Source: Raphanus sativus (lineage: Eukaryota > Streptophyta > Magnoliopsida > Brassicales > Brassicaceae). Taken from it: 64,000 nucleotides of DNA. The DNA lies in NCBI RefSeq assembly GCF_000801105.2, contig NC_079514.1, positions 47,310,515 through 47,374,514 on the forward strand, read 5' to 3'. This document shows, in pieces, positions 10,993 through 22,498 of the stretch. Both the position numbers and the translations under genes were made by a program. The notes beneath the pieces were generated by a model. The model saw only the letters and a list, made by a program, of their open reading frames with translations. It ran no database searches and was not told where the DNA came from. Position 1 is the first letter of the stretch. Every line of letters begins with the position of its first letter.

Positions 10993-11646
10993 TTAGTTTT
11001 TGTGGTTATATAAAAATGGATGAGGGGATTGGGTTAAAGGGAATACTTTGTTCCAGGCTTCTTGTGAAGAATGGATGGCTCAATACTTCTCTTGCCTTGA
11101 GCCTCACCGGTGGATCATATTCAAGCAGCCCTTGTAATAAATCTATCAGATCGTCTTTTGCTGAGTGATCCACATGCTGCATGATAAGTGAATGTCAAGT
11201 CCAAAGTTATTTAATATTGATCCTTGAGAGTTTATATACCGGTAACCTCGGAAATTTCCATACTGCTTTTAAGCTGTCTCTTGATGTCACACCTTCAGGC
11301 CAATCTAACTTTGCACCTCGCCTGAAGTATCTCTCAGAGCGCCTGCTGCAAGAACAGTTTTGATTTTGACATAACTTTGATCTTGTTACTAATAGGGTGC
11401 TGCTTAAAGGATGATCTTGTTGTTCTTACTCAGCTCTGAGCACCATATGAGGCGGTAACGGTCCTCGTACCCTTTCCATTATTTAGAAGAAATGCATGTT
11501 CGATTGAGACAATGGTAAGATGAATCCTGGTGTTAATGAAAATATGTACGCAGTAAGTTACTCGCCGAACAAATTTCAACAAGTATGCAACCAATACTCC
11601 ACAGATCACATGGATAGTTCCATCCAACCCCAGTGATAAAGTCCAG
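10993..11646 (-). pseudogene. AFC1: 3' remnant of an AFC1-like LAMMER protein kinase gene
   Basis: On the minus strand, pieces of the C-terminal kinase lobe follow in gene order: GWNYPCDLWSIGCILVEIC (about 11628-11572), MERV-GPLPPHMVLRA (near 11480-11440), RRSERYFRRGAKLDWPEG (near 11340-11290), then HVDHSA, DLIDLLQGLLEYDPPVR and SHPFFTRSLEQSIPFNP (11180-11030), with a final stop near 10993. Introns with GT/AG ends are still seen between pieces, so this is degraded genomic sequence, not a retrocopy. The N-terminal half with the ATP site and catalytic loop is absent. There are frameshifts after GILVEIC-type sequence and near the C terminus. LAMMER kinases phosphorylate SR splicing factors; this copy cannot encode one. 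Its position suits the Arabidopsis AFC1 neighbourhood. Confidence 0.75.
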
Positions 11647-12587
11647 AAGATATTAAATACCGATAGCTAATACCAATAAGATATTATCTACCAATAAAAT
11701 ATTAAATGCACTTACTTTTTTGGTTAATCATTTAGAGAAAACTCTAGAGTTAAACATGTTCGAACTGGAACAATCGACGGATAGATGACCTATCGGAAAG
11801 CTGATGAAAATTGGTCTATCGGAAAGCTGGTGAAAGTTGGTCATTCTCGATACAGTAGAGTGAGGACAAAATATAGGGAACAGTCGGGTCGTATTTGCAA
11901 TATCAATATATCAAATCTACCGAACTTTTCTGATAATTCGCCGGACGTCTAATAAGGATGAGATTTAGTATGAGTGGATGTGAGGACTCACGCATGTTAA
12001 CGGGTCGGGGCGTTAAATGCATGTCAGTATACCTCCATGATACAGTCTGTATGAAAATTACATAAAGCCAATTAAATAGCCAATTAAAAAGCCAATTGAC
12101 TTTCAAATTTCAACTCTAGCTCTAGTTTAAACTAAACCATAATCTAAATCCGGTTTAGCCGCCATGACGTGTGTATACGTGTGCATGATGCAGTGTACAC
12201 TTCCAATACATGATGCATATACATCTATAGCCTATAGATTCCGAGTACAAAGAGTGCTAGGTAAAGAGTAGTTGTCAGATTTTGATTTTTGAGAATGCAG
12301 TTGTCATTTGACTTTCCGAAGGTAAATATCCACGTGCTCGTTTGGATACATGGTCAATAAAAAATCATGTGTTTGCTTACAAATTTAGAAGCGAACAACA
12401 TGTAATAACAATGTGCAACTAATTACTACCGACATTAAAAATTATTTTAGGTGATTATATTTCGGACGCAATTGCAAGAGACTTTTACGTTCTGTTTAGC
12501 ATGTTGTAGGCTTAGTCAAACCAGTAGTGCTGCTTAATTTATTTGAATACCGAAGTCAAAATCTCTGAAACGTTCTTTAATTTTGCT
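11647..12587. other. Intergenic region upstream of the zinc-finger gene
   Basis: No gene seen. A short repeat of TATCGGAAAGCTG occurs at about 11791 and 11819. The part from about 12130 onward probably contains regulatory DNA for the zinc-finger gene; CACGTG at 12331 is a G-box core. Confidence 0.3.
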
Positions 12588-12595
12588 TATAAAAT
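12588..12595 (+). promoter_or_regulatory. TATA box of the ZAT18-like gene
   Basis: TATAAAAT at 12588-12595 lies 147 bp before the ATG chosen at 12742, giving a plausible 5' UTR of about 110-120 bases. Confidence 0.5.
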
Positions 12596-12741
12596 ACTCC
12601 CTAATCTTCATAACTAAGATACTCTTACAATAGCCAGCTGCTTTTTCTTCGCATATTTTCTAGGTAAACCAATCAATACCTAAACTTATTCGTTCTATCT
12701 TGCTCTTTTCTCTTCTCGGGGAGTACTCAACCGATAAAAAC

Positions 12742-13269
12742 ATGAAGAGAGACCGGTCGGATGACGAAGATTTCATCACGCATATAGACATGGTAAAGAC
12801 TCTAACGATGTTATCTCATAGTTTTGTGGTCAAGCAAATCGATCCTACCGGAAGCAAAAGCAATGATAACCGCTTTGAATGCAAAACGTGTAACCGGAAA
12901 TTTGATTCGTTCCAAGCTCTCGGAGGTCATAGAGCCAGCCACAAGAAACCTAAGCTGCTGAATGTTGAGCAAGAACAAGACAAGATTCGGAACAATGAGA
13001 ATGCTGTGCATAAGTGTTCAATCTGCGGACAAATGTTTGGGACCGGTCAAGCTTTAGGTGGTCACATGAGAAAGCACAGGGCGAGCATGATAAATGAACA
13101 ATCTGTTATCTCTTCTATGATATATAGTACCAGTCCGGTTATGAATCGATGCAATAGCAGCAAGATGGCTATGCGCTTGGACCTGAATCTAACTCCCTTG
13201 GAGAATGATCTTGTATATATCTTTGCAAAGAATTTGGTTCCACAGATTGATTTGAAGTCTGTAAACTAG
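12742..13269 (+). CDS. ZAT18: C2H2 zinc-finger repressor, ZAT18-like
   Basis: Intronless, 175 residues from the ATG at 12742. An upstream in-frame ATG at 12700 would add 14 residues, but the MKRDRSD start matches the family. Two plant EPF-type zinc fingers carry the QALGGH signature: finger 1 with C47, C50, H63, H67 and finger 2 with C92, C95, H108, H112. A basic KRDR patch is near the N terminus and an EAR/DLN repression motif LDLNL sits at 146-150, followed by the conserved tail ending DLKSVN. The protein is expected in the nucleus as a DNA-binding repressor of stress-responsive genes; the role is known from the ZAT family, not shown here. Its 3' end faces the RABE1 gene. Confidence 0.88.
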   Translation: MKRDRSDDEDFITHIDMVKTLTMLSHSFVVKQIDPTGSKSNDNRFECKTCNRKFDSFQALGGHRASHKKPKLLNVEQEQDKIRNNENAVHKCSICGQMFGTGQALGGHMRKHRASMINEQSVISSMIYSTSPVMNRCNSSKMAMRLDLNLTPLENDLVYIFAKNLVPQIDLKSVN

Positions 13270-13646
13270 TTTTAGTGTGCATATACAAATCCTATTAGTA
13301 ATTTTGTTGTAATTTCTCTTGCCAAATATTATTTTCATTCTTTTGGTCATGTATATACAAATTCATAACAGTTGCTGCAAATATCACAAGTGGTACCAGT
13401 TTCACAGCAAGATCAAATAGAAAAAGATGCGGTTGGAGTGTGAGTGAGAAAATCTGATATTATCACAAGTCAAGTCTGATGTGAGGGAGTCCATACCAGA
13501 AACATATGTCCTTCACACTATACCCGTTAGGGGGAAACAGAGAATTGTAAAAAGAATACGTAGAAAACACCATCGCATTTAGAAGATTTTCTTTCTCAGA
13601 AGCCAGATTCTCTCCTTCGATGGTGGTGTGAGGGACCAGTTTTCTA
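13270..13646. other. Convergent 3' flanks of ZAT18 and RABE1
   Basis: Short tail-to-tail intergenic segment holding both 3' UTRs. No other gene seen. Confidence 0.4.
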
Positions 13647-15378
13647 CTAACCACAACATGCTGATTTCTGAGTAGCTTGAGATGTCCCTGCACCCTGATC
13701 GGTTTGGTTGATTTTGATTGTTTGTGGCTACAAACATCAGATAAAAAGAAACAACGTTAAAACCATTTGGTACACACGGTAAAATGTTAAGTTTGATCAA
13801 TACTGGACTTATCATATGATTGATAAAGCTCTAAACTTATTACTCTATACCTTCACACAACCTAATTGCAATGTATGATGGAGATGACAATTTCAATGTA
13901 TTAAGATGATGATGACATTGAAAATAAAATTTTGAAAACCAACGAACCTCAGCCTTTGCATCGGTATCTGCAAGTCTTTGCTTAATGTCTTTACCAATTG
14001 AAAAGAAAACTTCCTCAACGTTTAGGTTAGTCTTGGCACTCTGCAAAACCAAACTCATCAACGTTAATTAACCAAACCAAAAAAGAGTTGGACCTTACAC
14101 GTAACAAAAACATAGAACCACAACATACAGTCTCGAAAAACTTCATTCCGTATTCATCTGCAAGAGCTTGACCCTTCGCTTTTGGCACAGCCTGGGAAAA
14201 CAAAACGCATCAGTGTGTTCGCTAACTAGACAAAATCATGTAAGTGAATAAGCAGGAAGATAAATGAGAAGGGTAAAAGAGAGAGACTCGTTTGCTTTCA
14301 TCCATATCAGCCTTGTTCCCCACAAGAATCTTGTTGACATTATCAGAAGCGTGCTGCTCAATGTTACGGATCCAATTCCTGATATCTGGAAAAAGAACAA
14401 ATGTGATTAGAAAACAATAATAATGCTAAACAGATGGAAGAGTATAAACTTGCACGATGCCTAGAGGCTAGAATTGGACTGTAATTTGAAACTAAAGATA
14501 AATACTTACTGTTGAAAGATGATTCATCAGTGACATCATACACGAGCAAGATGCCCATGGCTCCACGGTAGTATGCTGCAATAAGAAGAAACCACTTGGG
14601 TGGGTATTCCAGGTTCTCACCATAGAATGCATATATAACAGAAAGAGTATATTCTAAAGGCAAAAAAAAAATGGAAGAGAAACCAGTTGTGATAGTCCTG
14701 AACCGCTCCTGTCCAGCAGTATCCCAGATTTGCAGCTTGATTCTCTTCCCATCTAGCTCAATAGTCCGTATCTTGAAATCAATACTTTCAAACGCATAAC
14801 AAACAAACAAACAAAAACAACTTGAATGAGAGCAGACAAGCACATAGAAGAAAGAGCAAGTGTGAGCATTGAGATCATACCCAATAGTTGTGATGAAACT
14901 GGTGGTGAATGAGCCATCAGAGAAACGTAGAAGGAGGCAACTTTTACCCACACCTGGTAAAGCAAGAGTTACGAGTAAGAAAAGGCTTAGATAAATCCAC
15001 AACTTGAGACAATAGGGAAACAGTTACAGCAATCAACACAAGTATACGATCAACATGGCTCAAGTTAAGACTATTTTAAAACCATTAGTCCCATTCCATT
15101 AGATAACAACAAACTCTCTATCAGAAATCAAAAGTCTAAGCTGATGAAAGATCACATCACCATCAGGCCTGACTCGTCGTAAATGGAAGATCGAGAAACT
15201 CAAATCACTAACTGTTCGATCCGTCAAACAAAAAGCAAATCGAATCGACAAAAAAATAAACGAAATCGATAAATGCAGCATCGCGATCTGAGTGAAGAAA
15301 CATACCGCTGTCTCCGATCAAGAGAAGTTTGATGAGGTAATCGTAATCAGCACGGGCTCTAGCAGGAGGAGCAGCCAT
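13647..15378 (-). CDS. RABE1: Rab GTPase, RABE1/RAB8 type
   Basis: Eight exons: 15378-15306, 14953-14881, 14784-14684, 14575-14510, 14385-14288, 14191-14129, 14040-13948 and 13727-13647, all with GT/AG introns; the sum is 648 nt, or 215 residues, the normal Rab8 size. G1 GDSGVGKS spans the exon 1/2 boundary (residues 22-29); G3 WDTAGQ is in exon 3, G4 NKAD in exon 5 and G5 SAK in exon 7. The exon 5 acceptor at 14385 is chosen over a nearby AG because it keeps the NNIRNW sequence. The tail ends SACCG, with two cysteines for geranylgeranylation. RABE1 proteins direct Golgi-to-plasma-membrane traffic. The upstream region of this gene is part of a tandem duplication interrupted by Helitrons. Confidence 0.92.
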
Positions 15379-15833
15379 CGCGAGAATGAGTAGTAATAGA
15401 CGAGAATCAATTCACTGTGTGACGCAAAAAAAAACAACCAACGTTACGAAGAAAACACGAGAGAGAGAGAGAGATTGAGAACGGAAAGAAGTACCAGATC
15501 TGCTCGGCGGAGATGAATCGTCAGAATCGGCCGTTGATTTTTTTTTGTTTCCTCCCGATCGACTTTTCGAAGATTCAGAATATTTTTTTTTTGTTCTCTT
15601 TTGAGGAAGAAGGAGAGGGAGTGGATCTGGGTCGTTGGATCTCGATCGCGATGGAGATCTGTGGGCGCGTGGACTTCGGTTTTCGGTTTGGTTAAATTGT
15701 GATGGCATTCATACACTGTCGTTTAATGGATAGTGAGTAGCAGGGCCTTGGGCTGGTGAACATATATGGAAACAAATTTTTAGTTTGACCTTATTGATCC
15801 AACCCAACAAAATTGACTATTCTTTTTCATTTA
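15379..15833 (-). promoter_or_regulatory. RABE1 5' UTR (probably with an intron) and proximal promoter
   Basis: On the minus strand, AGATCTG followed by GTACTTC near 15499 looks like a donor for a 5' UTR intron ending close to the ATG. Pyrimidine/purine-rich leader sequence lies at 15590-15640. Helitron DNA begins at 15834, so at most about 455 bp of original upstream sequence remains next to the gene. The part from 15573 outward is duplicated at 19305. Confidence 0.55.
15573..15833. repeat. Tandem duplication copy A, first part (RABE1 leader/promoter)
   Basis: This segment is nearly identical to 19305-19570 (for example the GGATCTCGATCGCGATGGAG and GGCCTTGGGCTGGTGAACAT stretches). Copy A resumes at 18575 after the two Helitrons. 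Confidence 0.85.
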
Positions 15834-16792
15834 TCTATTCTATTATTAAAATAGATTAATAATAGAAGTACAAAATTAGATTAACCCTTAGTTTTTCACT
15901 ATATTTATATGCCATTGAGGTATTAAATGAAGCTATATTTAAGTATGATTGTCTTTTCCTAATTTAAATAATAGATTTAATCATTTAATGTTTTTTTCTA
16001 ATTTAAATAATAGATTTAACAAAATTAACCAAAATATATTTCCTAATATATTTTGTATTAACATATTAAATATTTTTAATATTTATTAGTAATAAATAAT
16101 AAAATAAAAAATCACACATCATAATAAATTATATAACATATAAATAAAAATATAAATATTTTTTCATATATTATTAGAATAATGCTTCCTACATAAGTCC
16201 AATTAGTTATAAATATAAGATTTGTTTATATGATACACTGTGATATAATAGACGACTAAATCACCAAATATAATTATTTTAAAGTAATAAATAAATTTTT
16301 TATGTTTTTAAAATGTTATATTAATAATTATGTAATACATTTTAATTTACAAATATATATAGTATACCATTAGTACAGAGAAAAAATTTAAAGGGAAAGA
16401 AATATTTATAAGGTCACGGGTCAAGCTCTAGAAATAAACAAAAACAACGCAACATTATTTTTCATTAAAAAATTATTTTAATAGAAATTATAGTTCCAAA
16501 TATGGTTATATATTTTATGTATTTATAATTTTATTTTCTTAGTTTTTTAGGGATGCTAAGATTTTTAAATTGGAAAAAAATTATGACCCACCTCTATATT
16601 ATTAGTTAGGAAATTTAAAATTTATATCAGAATATTTTATTAAAATTTTAATTTTAATTTTTATTATAACTTCAAAGATTAATTTCCAATCTAAATTTAT
16701 ATGTAAATATTACAAATACATCATTTAATATTAAAAGAAAAATAAAAAAACATAAAATAAATACCCGCCCGATCGGGCGGGTCAAGATCTAG
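15834..16792 (+). mobile_element. Non-autonomous Helitron inserted in copy A of the RABE1-upstream duplication
   Basis: It starts TCTATTCTATTATTAAAATA after A 15833 and ends with CTAG (16789-16792) before T. Terminal hairpin CCCGCCC-GATC-GGGCGGG at 16764-16781. No coding capacity. Very close in sequence to the next element and related to the one at 4476. Confidence 0.85.
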
Positions 16793-16805
16793 TTTATATT
16801 ATTAA

Positions 16806-18574
16806 TCTATTCTATTAAAATAGAAGTACAAAATTAGATTAACCCTTGGTTTTCACTATATTTACATTTCAATGCCATTGAGGTATTAAATGAAGCTATA
16901 TTTAAGTATGATTGTCTTTTCCTAATTTAAATAATAGATTTAATCATTTAATGTTTTTTTCTAATTTAAATAATAGATTTAATAAAATTAACCAAAATAT
17001 ATTTCCTAATATATTTTGTATTAACATATTAAATATTTTTAATATTTATTAGTAATAAATAATAAAATAAAAAATCACACATCATAATAAATTATATAAC
17101 ATATAAATAAAAATATAAATATTTTTTGATATATTATTAGAATAATGCTTCCTATATAAGTCCAAATAGTTATAAATATAAGATTTGTTTATATGATACA
17201 CTGTGATATAATAGACGACTAAATCACCAAATATAATTATTTTAAAGTAATAAATAAAAATTTATGTTTTAAAATGTTATATTAATAATTATGTAATACA
17301 TTTTAATTTACAAATATATATAGTATACCATTAGTACAGAGAAAAAATTTTAAAGGGAAAGAAAATATTTATAAGGTTACGGGTCAAGCTCCAGAAATAA
17401 ACAAAACAACGCAACATTATTTTTCTTTAAAAAAATTATTTTAATAGAAATTATAGTTCCAAATATGGTTATATATTTTATGTATTTATAATTTTATTTT
17501 CTTAGTTTTTGAGGGATGCTAAGATTTTTAAATTGGAAAAAATTATGACCCACCTCTATATTATTAGTTAGGAAATTTAAAATTTATATCAGAATATTTT
17601 ATTAAATAATACTTCCTATTTTAATGTTGTCTTTTCCACTTTGATTAATGTGTTTTCCAAAATTAAATTTGAATTAAATACACAATTAAATAATACTTCC
17701 TATTTTAATGTTTTGTCTTTTCCACTTACATTAATGTGTTTTCTAAAATTAAATTTGAATTAAATACACTTCATTCACTTCTTAATTAAATCAATGTCAA
17801 ATTCAAAAAAAATACATTTTTATTGGACAAACAATTCATGGGAATTATAATATCAACTTTTCATTGAACAAATCTTAACGAAAAAAAATATTATCAAATT
17901 TGAACCGAAACTAGATAATATCCAAACGGATTTACCATTTTGGTATCTAGAGAACCATAACTAAACCTTATCCGAACGAAATATTTTGGATATTCGAATG
18001 TATTTAAATCATATTTATATACTTCAATATGTTAGCTATTTTTCGAGTTAATATCCAAGATATAAGCTATTTTAAGCTGATTTGAAATATAAAAAAAAAG
18101 TCAAAAGTAAACATCTAAAGTAGATAAACAATAATCAAAACACCAAAAATACTTAAAATATATGTATATTTATTCTTCATCCAAATATTCAAGTTAAATT
18201 TATTTTAATTTTTAATTTAGGTACTTTAGCTTAGATTACTCAAATTTACATGTTATGTTTTTTTAGATTTAAGGATATTTAAAGATATATAAATTTTGAA
18301 AATTTTAAAATAATTTAAACGGGTTATCAAACCCGCAAAGATCTTAATCAAACAGGAACCAAAGTTTGTAAATATCCGAATAGAGCTAGAATCTTTAAAC
18401 TCAAAAATCTCAAACCCGAATAAATTTTAACCGAATTCGAGTAGATACCCAAATATATATCCCTAGCTTAGTCAATATAAAACGATCAAATATTATAAAT
18501 ATACTATTTAGTATAAATAAATAAAACTAAAACTGAAAATTAATATCCGTGCGGTCGCACAGATCAAGATCTAG
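16806..18574 (+). mobile_element. Non-autonomous Helitron, chimeric twin of the preceding element
   Basis: It starts TCTATTCTATTAAAATAGAA after A 16805 and matches the preceding Helitron closely for about 790 bp, to about 17605. Then it changes to unrelated AT-rich DNA and ends at CTAG 18571-18574 before T, with a different terminal hairpin (GTGCG-GT-CGCAC at 18549-18560). Only 13 bp separate it from the element before. It carries an 84-bp tandem duplication at 17601. Confidence 0.8.
17601..17769 (+). repeat. 84-bp tandem duplication inside the chimeric Helitron
   Basis: Copies at 17601-17684 and 17685-17769 both begin ATTAAATAATACTTCCTATT and end near AATTAAATACAC, with a few differences. 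The repeat lies exactly where similarity to the twin Helitron is lost. Confidence 0.8.
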
Positions 18575-19304
18575 TTTTTTTTAAATAAGACATCTCAACT
18601 TCAACATTCTCCATAAAACAACTTCAAATTTTTAAATTTTGAAAATTTTTAAACAGTTAAACTTCATATTTAAAATTCAATATCTTTAAAAATAACTACA
18701 ATTATGTGTATTTCAACTAATTTTTATAAGTTTTATAATTATTATTTTAGTCCATATATTTTTTATTTCATGCCAAATGGAACATATATTAATAACATTG
18801 AAGATAAATATTATAAAAACAATTACGATAAATTGAATCCAAATCCAAAAGAAAAGAAAACAAAAATACAAAACATAAAATTACATGAGAACATAAATTT
18901 TACGTCAAGTAAAATATTTTAATATTATTAATATTCAGGTAAATTTGATCATAGACTTATTAATTCGTTAAATTTTATCCATAATTTTTTGGTGTAAGTA
19001 GGAAAGTTTTGTTTGTTGTTCTTAAGTTTTTTTTAATGTTTTTTTTGTTCAAATCGAATGTACACTGTAAACGAAAATATATGATTTTTGATATTTTGCT
19101 GTAATTTATAAATAACCCCCTTTTTCTAATTCATTTTTTTAGAAAATAAAGAAGTTTATATATCACTTTAATAATATATAATTGACCATATATAAAAGAA
19201 GTATATAACTAATTTAATGAATAATATTATATTTTAATTAAGTTTTATGATTTAGTTTGTATTTTTATTTATTTAATTCATCTTTATTAGAATACATTGT
19301 TTGT
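18575..19304. repeat. Tandem duplication copy A, second part
   Basis: From the AGACATCTCAACTTCAACAT stretch to TTTATTAGAATA this matches 19575-20319. Together with 15573-15833 it forms one unit of about 990 bp that the Helitrons split. No gene seen; an open frame at 18704-18922 is low-complexity AT-rich sequence. Confidence 0.8.
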
Positions 19305-20319
19305 ATTCAGAATATTTTTTTTTGTTCTCTTTTGAGGAAGAAGGAGAGGGAGTGGATCTGGGTCGTTGGATCTCGATCGCGATGGAGATCTGTTGGCGCG
19401 TGGACTTCGGTTTTCTGTTTGGTTAACCTGTGATGGCATTCATACGTCGCCGTTTAACTTATAGTGGATAAAAGGCCTTGGGCTGGTGAACATATATGGA
19501 AACAAATTTTTAGTTTGACCTTACTGATCCAACCCAACAAAATTGACGAATCTTTTTCATTTTTCTTTTTTAAAATTAAGTTAAGACATCTCAACTTCAA
19601 CATTCTCCATAAAACAACTTCAAATTTAAAAAAATTTGAAAAGTTTTAAACAGTAAAACTTCATATTTTAAGTTTAATATACAAAATTTCATATTGAAAA
19701 TTAAATATGTTTAAAAAAACTACAATTATGTGTCTTTCAACTATTTTTTATAAGTTTTATAATTATTATTGTAGTCCATATATTTTTTATTTCATGCCAA
19801 ATGGAACATATATTAATAAATTGAAGATAAATATTATAAAAACAATTACAATAAATTGAATCCAAATCCAAAAGAAAAGAAAACAAAAATACAAAACATA
19901 AAATTACATGAGAACATAAATATTACGTCAACTAAAATATTTTAATATTATTAATATTCAGGTAAATTTGATCATAGACTTATTACTTCGTTAAATTTTA
20001 TCCATAATTTTTGGTGTAAGTAGGAAATTTTTGTTTGTTATTCTTAAGTTCTTTTTATGTTTTTTTTTGTTCAAATCGTATGTACACTGTAAACGAAAAT
20101 ATATGATTTCTGATATTTTGCTGTAATTTATAAATAGAAAATAAAGAAGTTTATTTATCACTTTAATAATATATAATTGACCATATATAAAAGTATTATA
20201 TAACTAGTTGTTAAAAAAGCATTATATAACTAATTTAATGAATAATACTATATTTTAGTTAAGTTTTATGATTTAGTTTGTATTTTTATTTATTTAATTT
20301 ATCTTTATTAGAATATAGT
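19305..20319. repeat. Tandem duplication copy B, uninterrupted, with an orphan RABE1 leader/promoter
   Basis: Directly follows copy A in the same orientation. It contains the RABE1 leader/promoter segment (19305-19570) and the AT-rich remainder without Helitrons, showing the arrangement before insertion. No RABE1 coding exon is present. Confidence 0.85.
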
Positions 20320-20453
20320 ATTTTTTTGATTAACATTGTTAGTAATTTTTTAGTGGATGTTTTTGTCGTTATATATAAACTAATTACGATTTTTTTGTAA
20401 CTTCTATTGGTTACAAAGACCATAGTATAAATATACAAATTTAAAAGTTAAAT

Positions 20454-20765
20454 TTAAAGTTTTGCCACCTTAAAATGAAGTTTTTTTTTGTTAACAGTGG
20501 GATTTGATGTCCATGTGCTTTCTGAGATTTGATTTTCCATGAACTTAGCTTTAGCTTTTTGCATGAATGCAGCGAAAATACGATTCAGACTTGAGAGCAT
20601 TTTAATCAGTTTGTCAAAACGTTCATGAATGATTGATTGATATTTGATACCATTCAACGTCAACAACACCTGCGTTTCAATTTTATCGACCATATGATTA
20701 CATTGTTCTGTGACCGGTGGTAGCAAATTTTGCCTCCCTTGCTGCCAGATCCGGCTCTTGACCAT
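20454..20765 (-). CDS. Unrecognised open frame of 103 codons
   Basis: On the minus strand from ATG at 20765. The composition is more protein-like than its AT-rich surroundings: MVKSRIWQQGRQNL, then a helical segment HERFDKLIKMLSSLNRIFAA and a lysine-rich end. I recognise no family. It may be an exon of a decayed or transposon-derived gene; no partner exons are evident nearby. Confidence 0.25.
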   Translation of the reverse strand: MVKSRIWQQGRQNLLPPVTEQCNHMVDKIETQVLLTLNGIKYQSIIHERFDKLIKMLSSLNRIFAAFMQKAKAKFMENQISESTWTSNPTVNKKKLHFKVAKL

Positions 20766-20950
20766 GGCTGACAGGACTCAGGAGTGGTTGTCCTAAATCT
20801 ATAGATCCATAAAAAAATTCAGTGTTATTTTACTGATTTTAAGAACATAGTTTAAATTGTTAAAAGACTAAATACGTGATAAAGTTATAATAAGAATTCG
20901 TAACAGCTAAAACCAATTCATATATAACAAAACAAAACTCGATAAATATA

Positions 20951-21189
20951 CATATGTTTACAATTTTCTAACTTTTCCGATGGAAAAAAATATTGGTTTA
21001 AATAGAGAAATGCATCATATTTTTTTAACAAAAAGTTTATGAAAAGGTCTATATTCAATGTTTCGTCTAAGATTTTTAAATTTAAAAAAAAAAAAAAAAA
21101 CGGCACTGCCTGCTGCTTCGATTGTTTCGGTGGTACTATTCACATCCAATAGTTTGAAGACCGTGACATATTTAACATTTAACAAGTCA
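20951..21189. repeat. Duplicated segment, copy 1 (holds the empty site of the Copia element)
   Basis: Shares TTTACAATTTTCTAACTTTT, AGTTTATGAAAAGGTCTATA, CTGCCTGCTGCTTCGATTGT and TCCAATAGTTTGAAGACC with 21941-22042 plus 26550-26680. Here the sequence GGTCTATATTCAATG is uninterrupted, with a single TATAT at about 21048. Confidence 0.8.
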
Positions 21190-21422
21190 CTAGATTCTGG
21201 ACGGGTATATATTTTGTTTTTATTTTTTTAATTTAATTTTAATATTTATTTTTTCTTTTATAATCATATTTATACTTTTTTGTAATCATATTTATGTATT
21301 AATTTTAATCAAAATCTATTTAATAAAATAATAGCAATTTAAAAGTTGATCTAACATACTCTTTGTTCCTTATAATCAAATATTCGTATGTCTGTTTTTG
21401 TAATCATATTTGTTTATTCTAG
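21190..21422 (-). mobile_element. Degenerate Helitron-like 3' ends, reverse orientation
   Basis: A|CTAGATTCTGGACGGG at 21189-21205 and CTAGATCTTGACTCGCC at 21419 resemble the complement of the GGGCGGGTCAAGATCTAG end of the Helitron family seen elsewhere, but the hairpins are incomplete and no 5' end was found. The rest up to 21940 is AT-rich without genes. Confidence 0.3.
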
Positions 21423-22042
21423 ATCTTGACTCGCCGGTATAATATCGGTTTGTAATATGTTTTTTTTTCTGTAAATATATAACATTTGTATATTTTTTCT
21501 TATATGTTAAAATTTTTCATTTATATGTTTGTGTATAACATTTTAAAAAATTATTATTACTAAAACAGTCCTAATATATTAAAATATTCTTAAAATGATT
21601 AAGTATCTAAATTAGTCCATTTAATCTTTCAGAGTATATATATCAAGTATAATTGACAATAAAATAAACCAACCTATTTAATATTAAAATTTAATAGGAC
21701 TATCCATTTAGACTTGTTACATTTATATTGATTTAGACTTGTTAGGAATGGAATTGAAGTTATGTTTTATGGTTAAAAAATTGATGTCAATTATATTGTT
21801 ATCGAGCATGTTTAATATGATTATTTTTATTTATAGTTGTATGAAGCCGTCAACTTTCACACAAGTGGGTCCGAAAATTATGGGAATCAGATGGAAGTTA
21901 TAAATAAAATTACATATATATATATATAAAAAGAATTTATATGTTTACAATTTTCTAACTTTTCCGATGAAAAAAATATATTGGCTTAAATAGAGAAATG
22001 CAACATATTTTTTTAACAAAATGTTTATGAAAAGGTCTATAT

Positions 22043-22327
22043 TCTTGTGAAACTAGAAATTTATGAAAAATGTTAATTTTATTCACCTCATAAGTAATTT
22101 ATAAATACAAGAAGTTTAGACCGTCATAAAATCGTCATAAGAATAATGGAAACCTTATCCAATAAGGAAAAGGAAAACCAAGTACAAGAAAAATATGGTA
22201 ATGTCTAGATAAATGGAAAATTATAGGTAATACGGAAAAAGCAAGACATAACCGGCTGGTACTCTTGCTGCGCCTGATCCGGTTTAGTCGAATCGGATAT
22301 GGGTCGACCACCAAGTGGTTCTCAACA
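22043..22327 (-). repeat. 3' LTR of the Copia element
   Basis: 285 bp. The terminal TGT (as read on the plus strand) has decayed to TCT here. The plus-strand end GGTGGTTCTCAACA matches the other LTR. Confidence 0.85.
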
Positions 22328-22498
22328 TTCCCCCTTGGTCGACACATCTGATCAGAGTTGTAATGTGCTTTAATGTTGCCTCATTAAAACCTTCTCAAGA
22401 AAATCCAGTAGGACAAAACCCGGTGAAAAAAAAAGAGTACAACACACACTACTCCCCGTGATGAATGCATCACTGAAGATCCTTCAGTCGACGCCTCT

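Noticed and set aside
14364..15002. 212-codon minus-strand frame through the RABE1 exons read as a single gene
   Set aside because: It reads through introns; the spliced eight-exon model gives a perfect Rab protein.
18704..18922. 72-codon open frame between repeats
   Set aside because: Asn/Lys/Tyr-rich translation of AT-rich DNA; the second copy of the segment (19729 onward) has a shifted frame, so no selection for coding.
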